DNA from: CAYUYV01 sp964522525
Lineage (GTDB): Bacteria; Pseudomonadota; Alphaproteobacteria; JAJFIK01
NCBI GenBank assembly: GCA_964522525.1
Contig: CAZFWG010000009.1
Coordinates: forward strand, 21,855 to 85,854
Direction of reading: 5' to 3'
Length of the DNA stretch: 64,000 nt
Shown here: in pieces, positions 7,419 through 15,860 of the stretch
Layout of the letters: every line of letters begins with the position of its first letter
Position numbering within the stretch: the first letter of the stretch is position 1
Made by a program: the position numbers and the translations under genes
The notes under the pieces: model-generated
Told to the model about the DNA's origin: nothing
The model's database searches: none
What the model saw: only the letters and a program-made list of their open reading frames with translations

Positions 7419-8477
7419 ATGTTTCCAGATCATGTGTATAACGAGCGATACGCACTGCGTATCCGATCCTTTTTGTGCGCCGGCATTTTGCTGTTTGTTT
7501 CCAGTGCGCTGACGATCGCGCGCGCGCAGGAATTCAACGCCGAGCCCGATCCCCTGTCGCCCCAGCTGGAACGCATGCTTGAGTTGGCCGCGACCGAGGG
7601 CACGGTCGATGTGGTGACGGCGACGGTCAAGATGGCCATTGAGGCGGCCCCCGAACGGGAAGCGGAAATCCTCACCATCGTCGCGACGACCAATCCGGAA
7701 CTGGCCGAACCGGTGGCCGAGGCCTTGGGCCTGCGTGACCGGGTCGTGGACGTCGCGAAGGCCGCCGTGGCCGAACAGGACGCCGAGGCGGCCGCCACCG
7801 CGATCCGTGAAGCACAGATCCCGCGTTTCTTTTCTTTCGAGGGTTGGAAGGGCCGTGTCGCTCTTGGCATTTCCTCGACGACCGGTAACTCGGAACAGAC
7901 CGAAGGCTCTCTTGATGCCCGTGTGGAACGTCGCCAGGGCACATGGTTCTACGAGCTCTACGGACTGGTTGATCTGGCGAATGCGGACGGTACGGCGACC
8001 CGGGAACGCTATGAAGCCCAATTCCAATTGAACAAGGATTTCACGGAACGGTTCTTTGCTTTCGGCCGGCTTCTGGGTGTGGTGGATCGCTTCACCGGCT
8101 TCGACTACCGGTCCTCTCTCACCTCGGGCATCGGCTACCACGCCATCAAACGGGAACGTGTTGATTGGCGGGTTCAAGCGGGCCCTACGGTCAGGCTTGA
8201 AGAGCCGGAAGATGCCGTGGCGCAGACCAGCGTCGGTGGATCTTTGGGCAGCCGGTTCCGATGGCTCATTCAGGAAGACGGCGCGGTCTTCCTGAACAAC
8301 AGTGAAGCCATCGCCACCGAGACCACGACGCTCACCAACCTCGCCAGTTTCCAGGTCCCGCTTTACAAATCCATCTCCCTGGGTCTGTCCAACGAGGTGC
8401 GCTACGAATTCAACCCTCCCGTGGACGCGGAGAACCTGGACACAACCACACGTGTGTCAATTGGCTATACTTTCTAA
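7419..8477 (+). CDS. DUF481 outer-membrane beta-barrel protein (salt-induced/YdiY type)
   Basis: The product has 352 residues from the ATG at 7419, chosen because of GGAGGGG at the right spacing. Residues 1-33 form a signal peptide ending in ALTIARAQ. Residues 35-135 are an alpha-helical, acidic segment. From about 140 the alternating-hydrophobic beta pattern begins (GRVALGISSTTGNSEQTEG). It continues through family-like stretches such as YELYGLVDLANADGTATRERY and FDYRSSLTSGIGYH, and ends in the C-terminal aromatic signature VSIGYTF expected of a BAM substrate. It is an outer-membrane barrel of unknown cargo. The N-terminal helical region is longer than usual for DUF481 proteins. Confidence 0.82.
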   Translation: MFPDHVYNERYALRIRSFLCAGILLFVSSALTIARAQEFNAEPDPLSPQLERMLELAATEGTVDVVTATVKMAIEAAPEREAEILTIVATTNPELAEPVAEALGLRDRVVDVAKAAVAEQDAEAAATAIREAQIPRFFSFEGWKGRVALGISSTTGNSEQTEGSLDARVERRQGTWFYELYGLVDLANADGTATRERYEAQFQLNKDFTERFFAFGRLLGVVDRFTGFDYRSSLTSGIGYHAIKRERVDWRVQAGPTVRLEEPEDAVAQTSVGGSLGSRFRWLIQEDGAVFLNNSEAIATETTTLTNLASFQVPLYKSISLGLSNEVRYEFNPPVDAENLDTTTRVSIGYTF

Positions 8478-8502
8478 CTAAAGCTGCTAAGATGTGACGG
8501 AT

Positions 8503-8607
8503 TGTCGCGACGTAAACGGGGCGCGTGTCTAATTTTTCACGATCCCTTGAGCGTAACGGGCGGCAATCTCGCGACACGGTTAATCCACACCGTTCTGCTG
8601 AGCGTAA
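8503..8607. promoter_or_regulatory. Repeat elements upstream of the fasciclin gene
   Basis: In the 181-bp gap before the fasciclin gene, TGTCGCGA (8503-8510) and its reverse complement TCGCGACA (8569-8576) form a widely spaced inverted pair. TGAGCGTAA occurs twice in direct orientation (8548-8556 and 8599-8607, 51 bp apart). Each TCGCGA core is itself palindromic. These look like regulator half-sites, but no regulator can be named. Confidence 0.4.
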
Positions 8608-8658
8608 TCCACTTGGCGCTGCTGTCTGCGCCAAATCACGTTTAATGGGAGTTCAGAG

Positions 8659-9144
8659 ATGCTGAAATTTGTGCGCGCCACGGCGCTCGCTCTTGGTGTT
8701 TTCGTTTTTGCCGCTGCCCCGAACGCGCAGGCTGGCAGTGACATCGTTGACACGGCTGTTGGTGCCGGCAATTTCAACACCCTGGTTGCCGCCGTTAAGG
8801 CTGCTGACCTGGTCGACACCCTGAAGGGCGAAGGCCCCTTCACGGTTTTTGCTCCGACGGACGAAGCTTTCGCGGCGCTGGGCGATGAAGCCATTGCCGA
8901 TCTGCTGAAGCCCGAAAACAAGGAAAAGCTGACCTCGATCCTGCTGTACCACGTCGTGGCCGGCAAAGTTGTTTCCGGTGACTTGGCCGGTAAGGCGCTC
9001 GAAGTTGAAACCGTCCAAGGCGCCAAGGTCAGCGTTGACGCCACCGACGGTGTCAAGGTCAACGATGCCACTGTCGTCGCGGCCGACGTCGAAGCGTCGA
9101 ACGGCGTCATCCATGCCATCGACAAGGTCCTGCTGCCCAAGTAA
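8659..9144 (+). CDS. Secreted fasciclin (FAS1) domain protein
   Basis: The product has 161 residues: a signal peptide (residues 1-25, ending APNAQAG) plus one FAS1 domain. The H1 motif is GPFTVFAPTDEAFAAL and the H2/YH region is LTSILLYHVVAGKVVSGDL. The end, NDATVVAADVEASNGVIHAIDKVLLP, is canonical. It is probably a periplasmic or surface adhesion-type protein. Codon use is shifted to GTT, GCT and GAA more than in its neighbours, which together with its own strong terminator suggests high expression as a single gene. It lies just upstream of a chaperone-usher operon, but a shared role is inference. Confidence 0.93.
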   Translation: MLKFVRATALALGVFVFAAAPNAQAGSDIVDTAVGAGNFNTLVAAVKAADLVDTLKGEGPFTVFAPTDEAFAALGDEAIADLLKPENKEKLTSILLYHVVAGKVVSGDLAGKALEVETVQGAKVSVDATDGVKVNDATVVAADVEASNGVIHAIDKVLLPK

Positions 9145-9188
9145 GGGTTGGCCGGTTTTATTGAGTTGCCCCTTTGACGGGGCGACCT

Positions 9189-9219
9189 GTGCCGGGCCCT
9201 CGGGGCCCGGCATTTTTTA
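9189..9219 (+). terminator. Rho-independent terminator of the fasciclin gene
   Basis: The stem GCCGGGCCC / GGGCCCGGC (9191-9199 with 9203-9211) has a three-base TCG loop and is followed by ATTTTTTAT. It lies 46 bp after the fasciclin stop. Nine GC-rich pairs followed by six T make this a textbook intrinsic terminator. Confidence 0.93.
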
Positions 9220-9420
9220 TGGTTAATCCGTTTCCCGCCTTTTTTCATTTCCATCAGGCCTTCCGCCAACCCTCAACAAGTCGTTAGGACCGAGAAGAAC
9301 CAGGGTCCGCCGCGATTTGCCCTCCCTTAATCCTGTCCTGCGATGATCCCACCCGTGGGGAGCGTGCCGCCCGCGCATGATGCGTTCGAGGGAGGTGGCT
9401 GTTGTAAGCGGGACGGGATC

Positions 9421-10206
9421 ATGGCCAATCAGCATGCGGCCTGTGCGCGTGGTCTATCGCAGGTCATCCGCCACGGGATCATTGTCGGGATCCTCTTGGG
9501 TTTTTGGGCATTTGCCCAGACCGCCCACGCCTTCAAGATGGCCCCCATTGAAGTGACCTTCGAGCCAACGGGAAGCGGCGCCATCCGTTCCGTCGTTCTT
9601 CAAAATCCTTCCGAGACACCGGCGGCTGTCGAACTGACCGTCCACGCCCGCGCCATGGACCCGGCGGGGGAGGATACGCTCACGCTTGATGAGGAGTCCT
9701 TCCTGGTCATCCCCTCCCAGGTGATCTTGATGCCGGGGACGGAGCAGGTGGTGCGGCTCCAATGGTTGGGCGGACCGACAGAGCAGGAAAGACCCTTTCG
9801 GCTGATCGCGGAACAGTTGCCCATCGATCTGGGTGACGCGGCCGCCGATGGCGGTCGCATGCGTCTCCTCGTGCGCTATGTGGCATCGCTCTATGTCACG
9901 CCGCCCGGATCCGCCGCGCAGATCACCATCCGCGATGAACGCATCGACCGCGGGGCCGGCGCCGCTCCTGTCTTGCGTTTCACCGTGGACAATGCGGGCG
10001 ATGCCCATGTGGGCTTTTCCAACCTGACGATCCGGGCCTCCCGCAATGGCCAGGCTCTTTTTTCTCTGTCTCCCGAGGAGCTGGAAGGAACGAGCGGGGC
10101 GGTGGTGCTGGCGGGGCGCAGCCGTCACTTCAATGTGCCCCTTCCGGAGGGTCAGACCGTCGCCACCGGACCTCTTGTCCTAGAGCTTGATTATGATCGG
10201 CGGTGA
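9421..10206 (+). CDS. Fimbrial chaperone (chaperone-usher pathway, archaic type)
   Basis: The product has 261 residues from the ATG at 9421. The signal peptide ends at about residue 37 (FAQTAHAF). The PapD-like immunoglobulin fold follows: FKMAPIEVTFEPTGSGAIRSVVLQNPS, then PSQVILMPGTEQVVRLQWLG and RPFRLIAEQLP. This matches chaperones of Csu/spore-coat-U systems, which hand unfolded subunits to the usher in the periplasm. The stop overlaps the usher ATG (TGATG), so the two are translationally coupled. A 198-bp gap after the fasciclin terminator should carry the operon promoter. Confidence 0.85.
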   Translation: MANQHAACARGLSQVIRHGIIVGILLGFWAFAQTAHAFKMAPIEVTFEPTGSGAIRSVVLQNPSETPAAVELTVHARAMDPAGEDTLTLDEESFLVIPSQVILMPGTEQVVRLQWLGGPTEQERPFRLIAEQLPIDLGDAAADGGRMRLLVRYVASLYVTPPGSAAQITIRDERIDRGAGAAPVLRFTVDNAGDAHVGFSNLTIRASRNGQALFSLSPEELEGTSGAVVLAGRSRHFNVPLPEGQTVATGPLVLELDYDRR

Positions 10207-12716
10207 TGGCCGGTGTGGATGTCCACGTACCATCCTTTCGCCGATCCGGGATCCTGGTCCTGATCATGATCGGTCTCATGCCGTCCGCCGACGTCCGGGC
10301 CCAGTCCCAGCAGGATCTGTTCTCCAAGGTTTTTGGCGCGAAGCAGACACCCAAGGAGCAGCGGTTCCGGGCACCCATTGACTTTCTGATCTACGAGCTT
10401 GGCCTCGTCAGTGTGGTGGTCAAAGGCGAAAAGGACCCGGTGCTGGTCGACAAACAGGAATTGCGCCAGGCGCTCGAGAAAGTCGTGGTCAAACCTGCGC
10501 TCGAGGCATTCGACACGCTGGAAACGACGGACGGCATGATCCCGACGACGGAGGTCAGTGACGCAGGCTTCACCCTTGTCTATGAGCCCGCCAGTCTGTC
10601 CCTGGCGCTCGATATTCCGTGGGAGCTGCAATCGGTCCACGACGTCTCGTTGGCGGCCTCCGTCGCCACGGTGCCGGATTCCCTCGGGCCGGCACCCACC
10701 AGCGCCATTCTCAATCTGCGCGGATCGTTCGACATCACGCGGGACGAGGCCCTTGTTGAACAAAGCGATCCCACCTTTGCCCTCAATATGGACGGGGCCT
10801 TTCGCCTCCAGGGCGCCGTCCTCGAGGCGGAAGCCGATGTGAGTTCCGATCTGGAGTCGGGCGCGCAGCTCCTCCGCCTGCGTCTCTTCTACGACCATGT
10901 CCCTTCGCGGCTGAGGCTCGAGGCGGGTGACGTGGAAATCGCAACGACCGGATTTCAATCCGTACCCCGTATCCTGGGCATCGCGGCGGCCCGCGAGTTC
11001 GACCTGCAGCCCGACCGGCCCTTCCGGCCACGGGGCAGCCGCATGCTGATCATCGAGCGGGACAGTGTTATCGAGGTGATCGCCAATGGGCGTGTCATCG
11101 ACACGTTTCCCCTGTCACCGGGGCGCTATCGCATCACGGACCTGCCCCTCAATGTGGGCGGCAATGATTTCACCATCCGCATCACTGATGATCTTGGCCA
11201 AGAGGAGAGTGTTGATCTCTCCCTGTTTTTCGACCCGGGCCTGTTGGGGCAGGGGGAGCAGGACTACGGCTATGCGATCGGGTTCGAGACGCGGGTCGAC
11301 GGGGCCTATCAGTCGGTCGACACGGATCGCTGGGTGTTGAGCGCGTTTCATCGCCAGGGTGTGAGCGATGCCCTCACCCTGGGCGTCAGCGGCCAGTCGG
11401 CCCGGCGTCGCCTCAATCTCGGTGGTCAAGTCGGTCTGGCAAGCCGTCTGGGGAATATTGATGTCCTGACGGAATGGAGTCTTGCCTCGGAGCGGACGGG
11501 GACCACGGTGACCCTGCAATGGGAAAAGCCCAATGTGATCGATCCCGCCAGCGGGTGGAATGTGGATTTCGGTCTGTCGGCCAGCTACACGAGCGCGCTC
11601 TACGTGCCCTTTGATCCGGAACCGTTGACACCGGAGGAAAACGAACAGGCCTTCGACACGGCGGTGCGCTTGGCCTATGGCTTCCCCGGCGGCTGGCTTT
11701 TCAGTGTCACCGGCGAACAGGAGTTTGACCGGGATGGGGGGCGGGACACGGGCGTGACCACCGGCCTGCGCAAGGATTTCGCCTTTGGCGCCAGCGTGGA
11801 CTTCTTTTCCACCCTGACAAATCAGGAGGGGATCGTCGATCATATCGCCTCGATCGGTCTGTCCTTTCCGCTGGGGCCACGCCACACCGTGGAAAGCGGG
11901 GCCGCGTTTCCCGACCGCAGCTACCGGGCGAGCGTCACGCGGCGGCCCAGACGGGCCGTCAACGACTGGACCGGTACCTTCACCGCAAGCGGCAGTGAGA
12001 CCGAAGACGTGTTGGACGCCAATGGGCGCTACATTGCCCAGCGGGGCGAGATCGATGTTCAGCTGACGGAGACTTTCCAGAAGCCGAACGGCGTGACGCG
12101 CATGGACCGCGATCTGCGCCACCGGGCCGCCGTGACCCTGGGGACGAGCCTTCTTTATGCGGGCGGTTCCGTCGCGGTCGGTCGGCCGGTGGTCAACAGC
12201 TTCGCCCTTGTCCGCCGTCATCCCAACCTGTCGACATTGCCGATCACGGTCAATCCGGAAGCGGACGCCTATCTTGCGCGCAGTGACGGGTTGGGCCCGC
12301 TGGTGATCCCCAATCTGAGCGACTATGTCCTGCAGCAGATCCGTCTGGAGGCCCCCGATCTCAAAGTCGGCCAGGATCTCGGGGACGAACGGCCCTTCAT
12401 CCGTCCGGGCGCCCGCAGCGGTGTCGTCGTCACGGCGGGTACGGATGCAAGCGTCATTCTCACCGCGCGCCTTGTCGATGGCGAGGGTGCCCCCCACGCC
12501 CTCAAGGCGGGGGACCTCGTCCGGCTCGATGATCAGGAGGCGAAGGAGCCTGTGTCCTTTTTCACCAATCGCCGGGGGCGGATCGCCATCGAGGGCTTGA
12601 AGCCCGGACGCTATCGCCTGAGCCTTTATCTCAATCCCCGTGTCGATCTGGAAATCGAGATCGCGCCGGACGAGACCGGTCTGTTCCGGGCCGGCATCAT
12701 CATGGTGACGCCATGA
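10206..12716 (+). CDS. Outer-membrane usher protein (chaperone-usher pathway)
   Basis: The product has 836 residues; a GTG at 10203 is an alternative start. The signal peptide is near residues 10-33 (RSGILVLIMIGLMPSADVRA). An N-terminal domain is followed by a long barrel. The usher signature region is clear: LRLEAGDVEIATTGFQSVPRI, then PRGSRMLIIERDSVIEVI, NGRVIDTFPLSPGRYRITDL, and GGNDFTIRITDDLGQEESVDL, leading into a plug/barrel segment. A beta-sandwich C-terminal domain (about 725-836) ends in PGRYRLSLYL. It forms the pore through which pilus subunits are assembled and secreted. The next gene overlaps by ATGA. It is slightly larger than typical Csu-type ushers. Confidence 0.85.
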   Translation: MAGVDVHVPSFRRSGILVLIMIGLMPSADVRAQSQQDLFSKVFGAKQTPKEQRFRAPIDFLIYELGLVSVVVKGEKDPVLVDKQELRQALEKVVVKPALEAFDTLETTDGMIPTTEVSDAGFTLVYEPASLSLALDIPWELQSVHDVSLAASVATVPDSLGPAPTSAILNLRGSFDITRDEALVEQSDPTFALNMDGAFRLQGAVLEAEADVSSDLESGAQLLRLRLFYDHVPSRLRLEAGDVEIATTGFQSVPRILGIAAAREFDLQPDRPFRPRGSRMLIIERDSVIEVIANGRVIDTFPLSPGRYRITDLPLNVGGNDFTIRITDDLGQEESVDLSLFFDPGLLGQGEQDYGYAIGFETRVDGAYQSVDTDRWVLSAFHRQGVSDALTLGVSGQSARRRLNLGGQVGLASRLGNIDVLTEWSLASERTGTTVTLQWEKPNVIDPASGWNVDFGLSASYTSALYVPFDPEPLTPEENEQAFDTAVRLAYGFPGGWLFSVTGEQEFDRDGGRDTGVTTGLRKDFAFGASVDFFSTLTNQEGIVDHIASIGLSFPLGPRHTVESGAAFPDRSYRASVTRRPRRAVNDWTGTFTASGSETEDVLDANGRYIAQRGEIDVQLTETFQKPNGVTRMDRDLRHRAAVTLGTSLLYAGGSVAVGRPVVNSFALVRRHPNLSTLPITVNPEADAYLARSDGLGPLVIPNLSDYVLQQIRLEAPDLKVGQDLGDERPFIRPGARSGVVVTAGTDASVILTARLVDGEGAPHALKAGDLVRLDDQEAKEPVSFFTNRRGRIAIEGLKPGRYRLSLYLNPRVDLEIEIAPDETGLFRAGIIMVTP

Positions 12717-13633
12717 GGACCCGGCGCATCCTTCCCCTTCTGGCCCTCTTGTGCTGCCTTGGCGGTCTTCCGGTCCGGGCGGCCTGTGACCTGCAGCTGA
12801 TCCATCCGGGGCACATCACGGTGTTCGCCGGTGAGCCCTATGACGTTTTCGGTTCCGGGCTCATCGGCATCGGTGTCGAATTCATCGTTCGCGGGCGCAC
12901 GCCCGGCTGTCCCTTTGCAATCGGGTTTTCCTCGAAGGGGGACATCAATGGACGGCGTGAAGCGCGATCGGGCGGCGCGCGTCTCGCTTATCGTCTCAGT
13001 CCGGATCGCCGGGGCAGCGTGCGCCTCCAGGACTTACCCGTTGCCCGGCCGGATGAGATCCTCAGCGGTGTCCTGCCCTTCGGCGGGCGCGAGGTGCGGG
13101 ACATCTATTTCATTGTCCTCGATCAGGGGCAGCAGGTCGCGCCGGGGGGCTATCTCGATCGCCTGCGGATCAACCTCTTTGAAGGCGAGCGTGGCGCGCT
13201 TGTCGAAACCGTGATCAGTATGCTGCGTTTCGACGTGGAGAGCGTGATCGAGGCCCGTTTCGAGATCGACGGCGCGGCCCTGGCCCTGGGCGGCTACACC
13301 CATGTGCTGGATCTCGGTGTCCTGAAGCCCGGCCTCAAACGGGCCTTTGGGCTTGATATTCGCACCAATGTGCCCTTCACCGTGCAGATTGCCTCCCAGG
13401 AACGGGGGGTGTTGCGCCATGCGAATGGCGACCCGGCGGCGCAGGTGCCTTACCGCCTGCGTGTCGACGGCCGCAGTGTCGAGCTTCGCAGTCCCTTGCG
13501 TCTGAGCGGCCGGGCGGACGGATGGCGCAGACGGGGACGGCGGTTCCCCATGGCCATCGAGATCGGCGCCCTGGACCACGCCTTGGCGGGGTCTTACAAG
13601 GATACGCTGACGGTGACCGTGTCGGCCCGCTGA
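12713..13633 (+). CDS. Spore-coat-U-like secreted protein, probable pilus tip subunit
   Basis: The product has 306 residues. The signal peptide is residues 1-23 (ending LPVRAAC). I see two tandem domains: about 24-160 (CDLQLI... to ...RLRINLFEG) and about 165-306, which ends GSYKDTLTVTVSAR, the characteristic terminal strand of spore-coat protein U (SCPU) pilins. A two-domain SCPU protein encoded last in a chaperone-usher operon matches the tip adhesin of archaic pili such as CsuE. The family assignment rests on the strand pattern and the terminal motif rather than full similarity. Overlap with the usher (ATGA) supports a functional link. Confidence 0.65.
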   Translation: MRTRRILPLLALLCCLGGLPVRAACDLQLIHPGHITVFAGEPYDVFGSGLIGIGVEFIVRGRTPGCPFAIGFSSKGDINGRREARSGGARLAYRLSPDRRGSVRLQDLPVARPDEILSGVLPFGGREVRDIYFIVLDQGQQVAPGGYLDRLRINLFEGERGALVETVISMLRFDVESVIEARFEIDGAALALGGYTHVLDLGVLKPGLKRAFGLDIRTNVPFTVQIASQERGVLRHANGDPAAQVPYRLRVDGRSVELRSPLRLSGRADGWRRRGRRFPMAIEIGALDHALAGSYKDTLTVTVSAR

Positions 13634-13710
13634 GGGCGCCCGGTCCCGATCCACCGCCCTGTGCCAAATGTCCCATGCCAGATGCGCCAAGCCCAAAAAG
13701 GAGCCGTGCC

Positions 13711-14643
13711 ATGACCGACGCGATTCAAATGCTGCAACCCAAGATCGGGGATATCGGTCATTTTGAAGTGCGTCGCCTGTTGCCTTCCTCGCGTCGGCGC
13801 ATGGTCGGTCCTTTTATTTTCTGGGATGAGATGGGGCCGGCGGAATTCGAGCCCGGCCGGGGTCTCGATGTGCGCCCCCATCCCCATATCGGTTTGGCCA
13901 CGGTGACCTATCTGTTCGATGGCGAACTTGAGCACCGGGACACGCTGGGTGTCTACGCCACGATCCGGCCGGGGGATGTGAACATCATGGCAGCGGGCGC
14001 GGGCATCGTGCATTCCGAGCGCACGGGGGCAGACCGGCGGGCCTCGGGCCAACGGCTCCATGGCATCCAGGCCTGGATCGCTCTGCCCGAGGAGGAACAG
14101 GAAAGCGCCCCCCTCTTTGATCACCAGGACAAGGCCGCCCTGCCGACCTTCGCCGAAAACGGCGCCCAGGTGACCGTGATCGCCGGCGAGGCCTTCGGCC
14201 GGACGGCGCCGACACGGGTGTTCTCTCCCACGCTCTATCTCGAGGTGATCTTGTCCGAGGGCGGACAGTTACCCCTGCCCACCGGTCATGAGGAGCGGGC
14301 CATTTATGTCGTGGACGGAACGGTGCGTCTTGGGCCTGAGGCCGTGGCGCCGCACACCATGGCGATCGTGCCGCAAGGGGCGGACGTGACCCTCAACGCC
14401 GATGGACCTGCCCGGGTCATGGTGCTGGGCGGCGCGCCGCTCGGGAGGCGCTACATCGCCTGGAACTTCGTTTCCACCGATCAGGCCCGGATCGACAAGG
14501 CCAAGGCCGATTGGCGGGCCTCGATCGCCGGCGGCTTCAAGAACACGCCCTTCGGCATGCCGGAAGGCGAGCATGAGTACATTCCCCTGCCCGAAGACGG
14601 GGAAGGGCCGCCCGAGAGCAACGAGGACTGCCCGACATCGTGA
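13711..14643 (+). CDS. Pirin family protein
   Basis: The product has 310 residues, the usual pirin length. It is a bicupin: the metal-binding N-terminal cupin has the paired histidines in VRPHPHIGLATVTYL and the His/Glu pair in AGAGIVHSERT, both typical ligands of pirin iron. FIFWDEMGPAEFEPG and QRLHGIQAWIALPEE are family motifs. Pirins act variously as quercetinases, redox regulators or partners of other enzymes, so the role here is unknown. The ATG at 13711 has AAAGGAG at good spacing. It lies 77 bp after the pilus operon and may be read through from it. The C-terminus is acidic and slightly longer than usual. Confidence 0.92.
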   Translation: MTDAIQMLQPKIGDIGHFEVRRLLPSSRRRMVGPFIFWDEMGPAEFEPGRGLDVRPHPHIGLATVTYLFDGELEHRDTLGVYATIRPGDVNIMAAGAGIVHSERTGADRRASGQRLHGIQAWIALPEEEQESAPLFDHQDKAALPTFAENGAQVTVIAGEAFGRTAPTRVFSPTLYLEVILSEGGQLPLPTGHEERAIYVVDGTVRLGPEAVAPHTMAIVPQGADVTLNADGPARVMVLGGAPLGRRYIAWNFVSTDQARIDKAKADWRASIAGGFKNTPFGMPEGEHEYIPLPEDGEGPPESNEDCPTS

Positions 14644-14762
14644 TCCCTTTTAATTGCCTTTGGGAGGAACGGTTAAGCGCCGAGGCGTCTTGCCAGACCC
14701 GCAAGGTCCCGTCATCCTGCGCTTCCAAATAAGGGGCACAATCGTCATCGAGAGAGGGGTGG

Positions 14763-15780
14763 ATGGATCAGATCGCGCAGATCCAGATGAGGGAAACCGC
14801 ACGGGCGCCGCTAGACCGGGATCCCGCCCGCGGTGCACAACCGGCGGCGACCGGGCCCAAACGGGTCCTGTCCCTCGACAGCGGCGGCTTCTCATGCATG
14901 GCGACGCTTGCCTTTCTGGCCCGCATTGAAACGCTCCTGCGCGATCAGCATGGCGGTCATCCGGGCTTTCGCCTTGGTGACTATTTCGATCTGATCGGCG
15001 GGTCGGGCAGCGGGGCCCTCATTGCGGCGGGGCTCGCCACCGGGCGCACGGCCGAGGACATGCTGGCGGTCCTGATGGACCTCGCCCGTGAGAGCGTGCG
15101 CGGCCCCCATTGGCGCTGGCACACCCCCCGTGTGACTTGGCAGAGATCCGCTCTGATCGCGACCCTGCATGAGCTTTTCGGGTCCACGCCCTTGAATTCG
15201 ATGCGCTTGAAGGCGCGGCTCGCCATCGTTGCCCGGCGTCTTGATGGCCCCAACCGGACCATGGTCCTGGCCACGCAGGGCGGGGCGGATGGTGACGCGG
15301 CCCCGGCGTTNNNNNNNNNNNNNNNNNNNNNNNNNNNNNNNNNNNNNNNNNNNNNNNNNNNNNNNNNNNNNNNNNNNNNNNNNNNNNNNNNNNNNNNNNN
15401 NNNNNNNNNNATCCGTCGGCGCCGTGCGGCCCCGGGCCGCCGCCGAGGCCGTGATGGCAAGCGAGATGTCTTTGCGCACCATGGGCGTTTCGATGACCGC
15501 GCCGGGCCATGGGCCGGCGGGCATCGCCGGGTTCCAGCCCGAAGCGTTGCGGGCGGCGCCAAGCTTCACCTATGGCCGTTATGCCCTGGATCTGAGCCAC
15601 GGCGCCTTGCAGTCCGTGCTCGGACGGGCGGTGCCCTATCGCGAGCTCCTGCGCCTCGAACAGGCGCGGCATCTGGCCTCATTGGGAGAGCTGTTGTCCC
15701 TGTCCCGGGACGTGGCCGCGCGCCAGGTGCGCACGGAGCATTTCCCGGCCAAGTTCCGGCGGCCTGACCTGGCTCAGTGA
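14763..15780 (+). CDS. Patatin-like protein with degenerate catalytic motif, interrupted by an assembly gap
   Basis: The N-terminal part is 14763-15310 (182 residues) and the C-terminal part is 15411-15780, in a different frame across 100 Ns, so the gap length is arbitrary. The patatin fold is recognisable from RVLSLDSGGFSCMATLAF (oxyanion loop, normally DGGGxRG) and GDYFDLIGGSGSGALIAAGL (normally GTSTGG). Aligned to the family, the nucleophilic serine position is glycine. GALIAAGLATGRTAEDML is otherwise typical. This suggests a catalytically inactive member, unless a serine two residues away takes over. The partner aspartate would be in or after the gap. Its function is unknown; it may act on or bind membrane lipids. 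Confidence 0.6.
15311..15410. other. Assembly gap of 100 Ns
   Basis: A run of exactly 100 N, the conventional size for a scaffold gap of unknown length. It interrupts the patatin-like gene, and the frame on the right side differs from that on the left, so the true gap need not be 100 bp. Confidence 0.99.
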
Positions 15781-15860
15781 GCCGTCACAGGCCGAGGCTT
15801 GCACCTTTTAGAGGCGTTTCATCCAGCACGGGCCACGGGCGGGTACCAGCGCGGCAGCGC

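Noticed and set aside
5682..8177. 831-codon reverse-strand reading frame opposite the glycosyltransferase, epimerase and DUF481 genes
   Set aside because: It runs antisense through three well-supported genes, has no recognisable motif, and is the usual long shadow of GC-rich coding DNA.
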